From Aquifex sp. (GTDB taxonomy: Bacteria > Aquificota > Aquificia > Aquificales > Aquificaceae), in the NCBI GenBank assembly GCA_015487405.1, contig WFPV01000205.1:1-5736 (forward strand): a stretch of 5,736 nucleotides of DNA, written 5' to 3'. The position numbers and the translations under genes were made by a program. A model generated the notes under the pieces. The model did not search any database. It saw nothing but the letters and a program-made list of their open reading frames with translations, and had not been told where the DNA came from. Positions 4,567 through 5,736 of the stretch are shown in pieces; the first letter of the stretch is position 1; every line of letters begins with the position of its first letter.

Positions 4567-4965
4567 ATGAAAGAAATCAAAGAAGCTTCTTTATCTTTAT
4601 CCGACGAGGGAACTTATATCGCAAAACTCCCCTCTGGGGAAATTCAAGTTGGAGAAAAAGCCCTAAAGCCTATGGAACTCCTTCTCGCTTCCGTAGGCGG
4701 CTGTTCCGGAGTGGACGTTTACCACATCCTCAAGAAAAAGAGACAGGACGTAAAAGACATAAAGATTTTTGTAAAAGGAACCAGAAGGGAAAAACATCCA
4801 AAGATTTATGAGGAGATAGAAATTAAATACGTTGCCGTGGGAAAGGTGAAAGAAAAAGCCTTAGAGCAAGCGGTCAAGCTCTCGGTGGAAAAGTATTGCA
4901 GCGTCCTTGCTATGGTGAAGCCTTCCACCCAAATTAAGGTGAGTTGGGAAGTATGGGAAGAATAA
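4567..4965 (+). CDS. OsmC/Ohr-family protein (YhfA-like redox protein)
   Basis: A 132-residue cytoplasmic protein of the OsmC superfamily, whose characterised members (Ohr, OsmC) reduce organic hydroperoxides with a reactive Cys pair. Family signatures are P35-x-E37-LLLASVGGC46-SGVDV, with the conserved Glu and the first Cys, and EKYC111-SVLAMV with the second Cys at the start of the second helix. Both catalytic-type cysteines are kept, so thiol peroxidase activity is plausible. The shortness and the YCSV motif place it nearer the YhfA-like branch, whose substrate is unclear, than to classical Ohr. ATG4567 is the only start after the in-frame cytochrome stop at 4519-4521. There is no Shine-Dalgarno, and a -10-like hexamer directly precedes it. 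Its last 13 nt overlap trpA, so the two are probably co-transcribed and translationally coupled. Family assignment is firm; the physiological role is inferred. Confidence 0.85.
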   Translation: MKEIKEASLSLSDEGTYIAKLPSGEIQVGEKALKPMELLLASVGGCSGVDVYHILKKKRQDVKDIKIFVKGTRREKHPKIYEEIEIKYVAVGKVKEKALEQAVKLSVEKYCSVLAMVKPSTQIKVSWEVWEE

Positions 4966-5736
4966 CAGCGTGTTTTGAAGAATTAAAAAACAGAGGTGAA
5001 CGAGCCCTGGTTTCCTACCTTATGGTAGGTTATCCCGACTACGAAACATCCTTGGAAGCCTTTAAAACTGTCTTAGAAAACGGAACGGACATTTTGGAAA
5101 TAGGATTCCCCTTTTCAGACCCGGTGGCGGACGGACCAACCATTCAGGTAGCTCACGAGGTAGCTCTAAAGAACGGCATCCGCTTCAAGGACGTTTTGGA
5201 GCTTTCACGAACCCTTAGAAATGAGTTTCCCGACAAACCCTTCCTTTTAATGACTTACTACAACCCTATCTTCAGGATAGGTTTAAAAAAATTCTGCGAA
5301 GAGTCCAAAGAGAACGGTATAGACGGATTTATAGTTCCAGACCTACCTCCGGAAGAAGCAGGAGAGCTTAAGGAAACGATGAAGGAATACGGGCTTTCCT
5401 TCGTTCCTTTGGCATCACCTACAAGCACCCGAAAAAGGTTAAAACTTATATGCGAAAGTACGGACGAGATGGTTTACTTCGTGTCGGTAACTGGAACTAC
5501 GGGAGCGAGGGAGGAACTTCCCTACGAGAGAATACAACGCAAGGTTTCCGAATACAAGGAACTCTGCGATAAGCCCGCCGTTGTAGGTTTCGGAGTATCT
5601 AAGAAAAAACACGCAGAAGAGATAAGCTCCTTTGCGGACGGAGTGGTGGTAGGAAGTGCCCTCGTAAAGCTTGCAGGAAAAAGAGATTTAAAAGCCTTAA
5701 AGGAACTAATATTAGAACTTAAAGAGGGATGCCGAA
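4953..5736 (+). CDS. trpA: Tryptophan synthase alpha chain (3' end cut by the window)
   Basis: The enzyme cleaves indole-3-glycerol phosphate to indole and glyceraldehyde 3-phosphate, passing indole to the beta chain (TrpB) in the alpha2beta2 complex in the cytoplasm. Translation starts MGRITACFEELK and stays open for 261 codons to the window edge, so only the last few residues should be missing (family length about 260-270). Catalytic residues fall at the E. coli numbers: E49 in LEIGFPFSD and D60 in VADGP. D130 (VPDLPPEE) and T183 in loop 6 (SVTGTTG, 178-184) also match. The phosphate-binding ends GFGVS (212-216) and GS (234-235) are present. ATG4953 is preceded by AAGGTGAG (4936-4943), a good Shine-Dalgarno 9 nt away inside the OsmC gene, and the two genes overlap by 13 nt. 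trpB is not adjacent on the visible side. Confidence 0.97.
   Translation, partial: MGRITACFEELKNRGERALVSYLMVGYPDYETSLEAFKTVLENGTDILEIGFPFSDPVADGPTIQVAHEVALKNGIRFKDVLELSRTLRNEFPDKPFLLMTYYNPIFRIGLKKFCEESKENGIDGFIVPDLPPEEAGELKETMKEYGLSFVPLASPTSTRKRLKLICESTDEMVYFVSVTGTTGAREELPYERIQRKVSEYKELCDKPAVVGFGVSKKKHAEEISSFADGVVVGSALVKLAGKRDLKALKELILELKEGCR

Noticed and set aside
1..5736. CRISPR array, tRNA, rRNA or riboswitch
   Set aside because: No regularly spaced repeats, no tRNA-like cloverleaf or CCA-end pattern and no long non-coding structured region were seen; all gaps are shorter than 300 nt.

Overview
The window looks like chromosomal DNA from a hyperthermophilic, chemolithotrophic bacterium of the Aquificales, most probably Aquifex aeolicus or a close relative. 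This rests on three points. The proteins are rich in Lys, Glu, Ile and Val. Codon use favours ATA for Ile and AGA/AGG for Arg. The small c-type cytochrome closely resembles the A. aeolicus cytochrome c555 sequence as I remember it. No database search was possible.

Layout, left to right. The left edge carries the first 38 codons of a minus-strand gene that resembles the N-terminus of a TnpB (IS605 OrfB/IS1341-type) protein. A divergent intergenic region of about 110 bp follows. Next is a complete family-5 ABC substrate-binding protein (224-1960) with an N-terminal hydrophobic anchor and no lipobox. A short intergenic region with a GC-rich hairpin leads into a MoeB/ThiF-type adenylyltransferase (2027-2842). 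Its stop codon abuts the GTG start of a Glt/DAACS dicarboxylate symporter (2843-4051). A 155-bp gap holds a terminator-like hairpin and the best promoter plus Shine-Dalgarno of the window, which serve a periplasmic cytochrome c555-type gene (4207-4521). An OsmC-family gene (4567-4965) follows and overlaps by 13 nt the start of trpA (4953 to beyond the right edge; 261 codons visible).

How the genes work together. There is no single pathway. The gene order mixes peptide binding, sulfur/cofactor activation, solute uptake, electron transfer, redox protection and tryptophan synthesis, as expected for the poorly conserved operons of Aquificales. trpA stands apart from trpB, and the binding protein has no permease genes beside it.

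The most interesting non-coding signal is at the starts. Three genes (substrate-binding protein, MoeB, OsmC) have no Shine-Dalgarno, and each has a sigma70-like -10 hexamer ending exactly 7 nt before its ATG. This predicts leaderless mRNAs. The cytochrome gene, the coupled symporter, the overlapping trpA and the tnpB-like gene instead have recognisable Shine-Dalgarno sequences. I see no rRNA, tRNA, CRISPR array or convincing new multi-gene system in the window.
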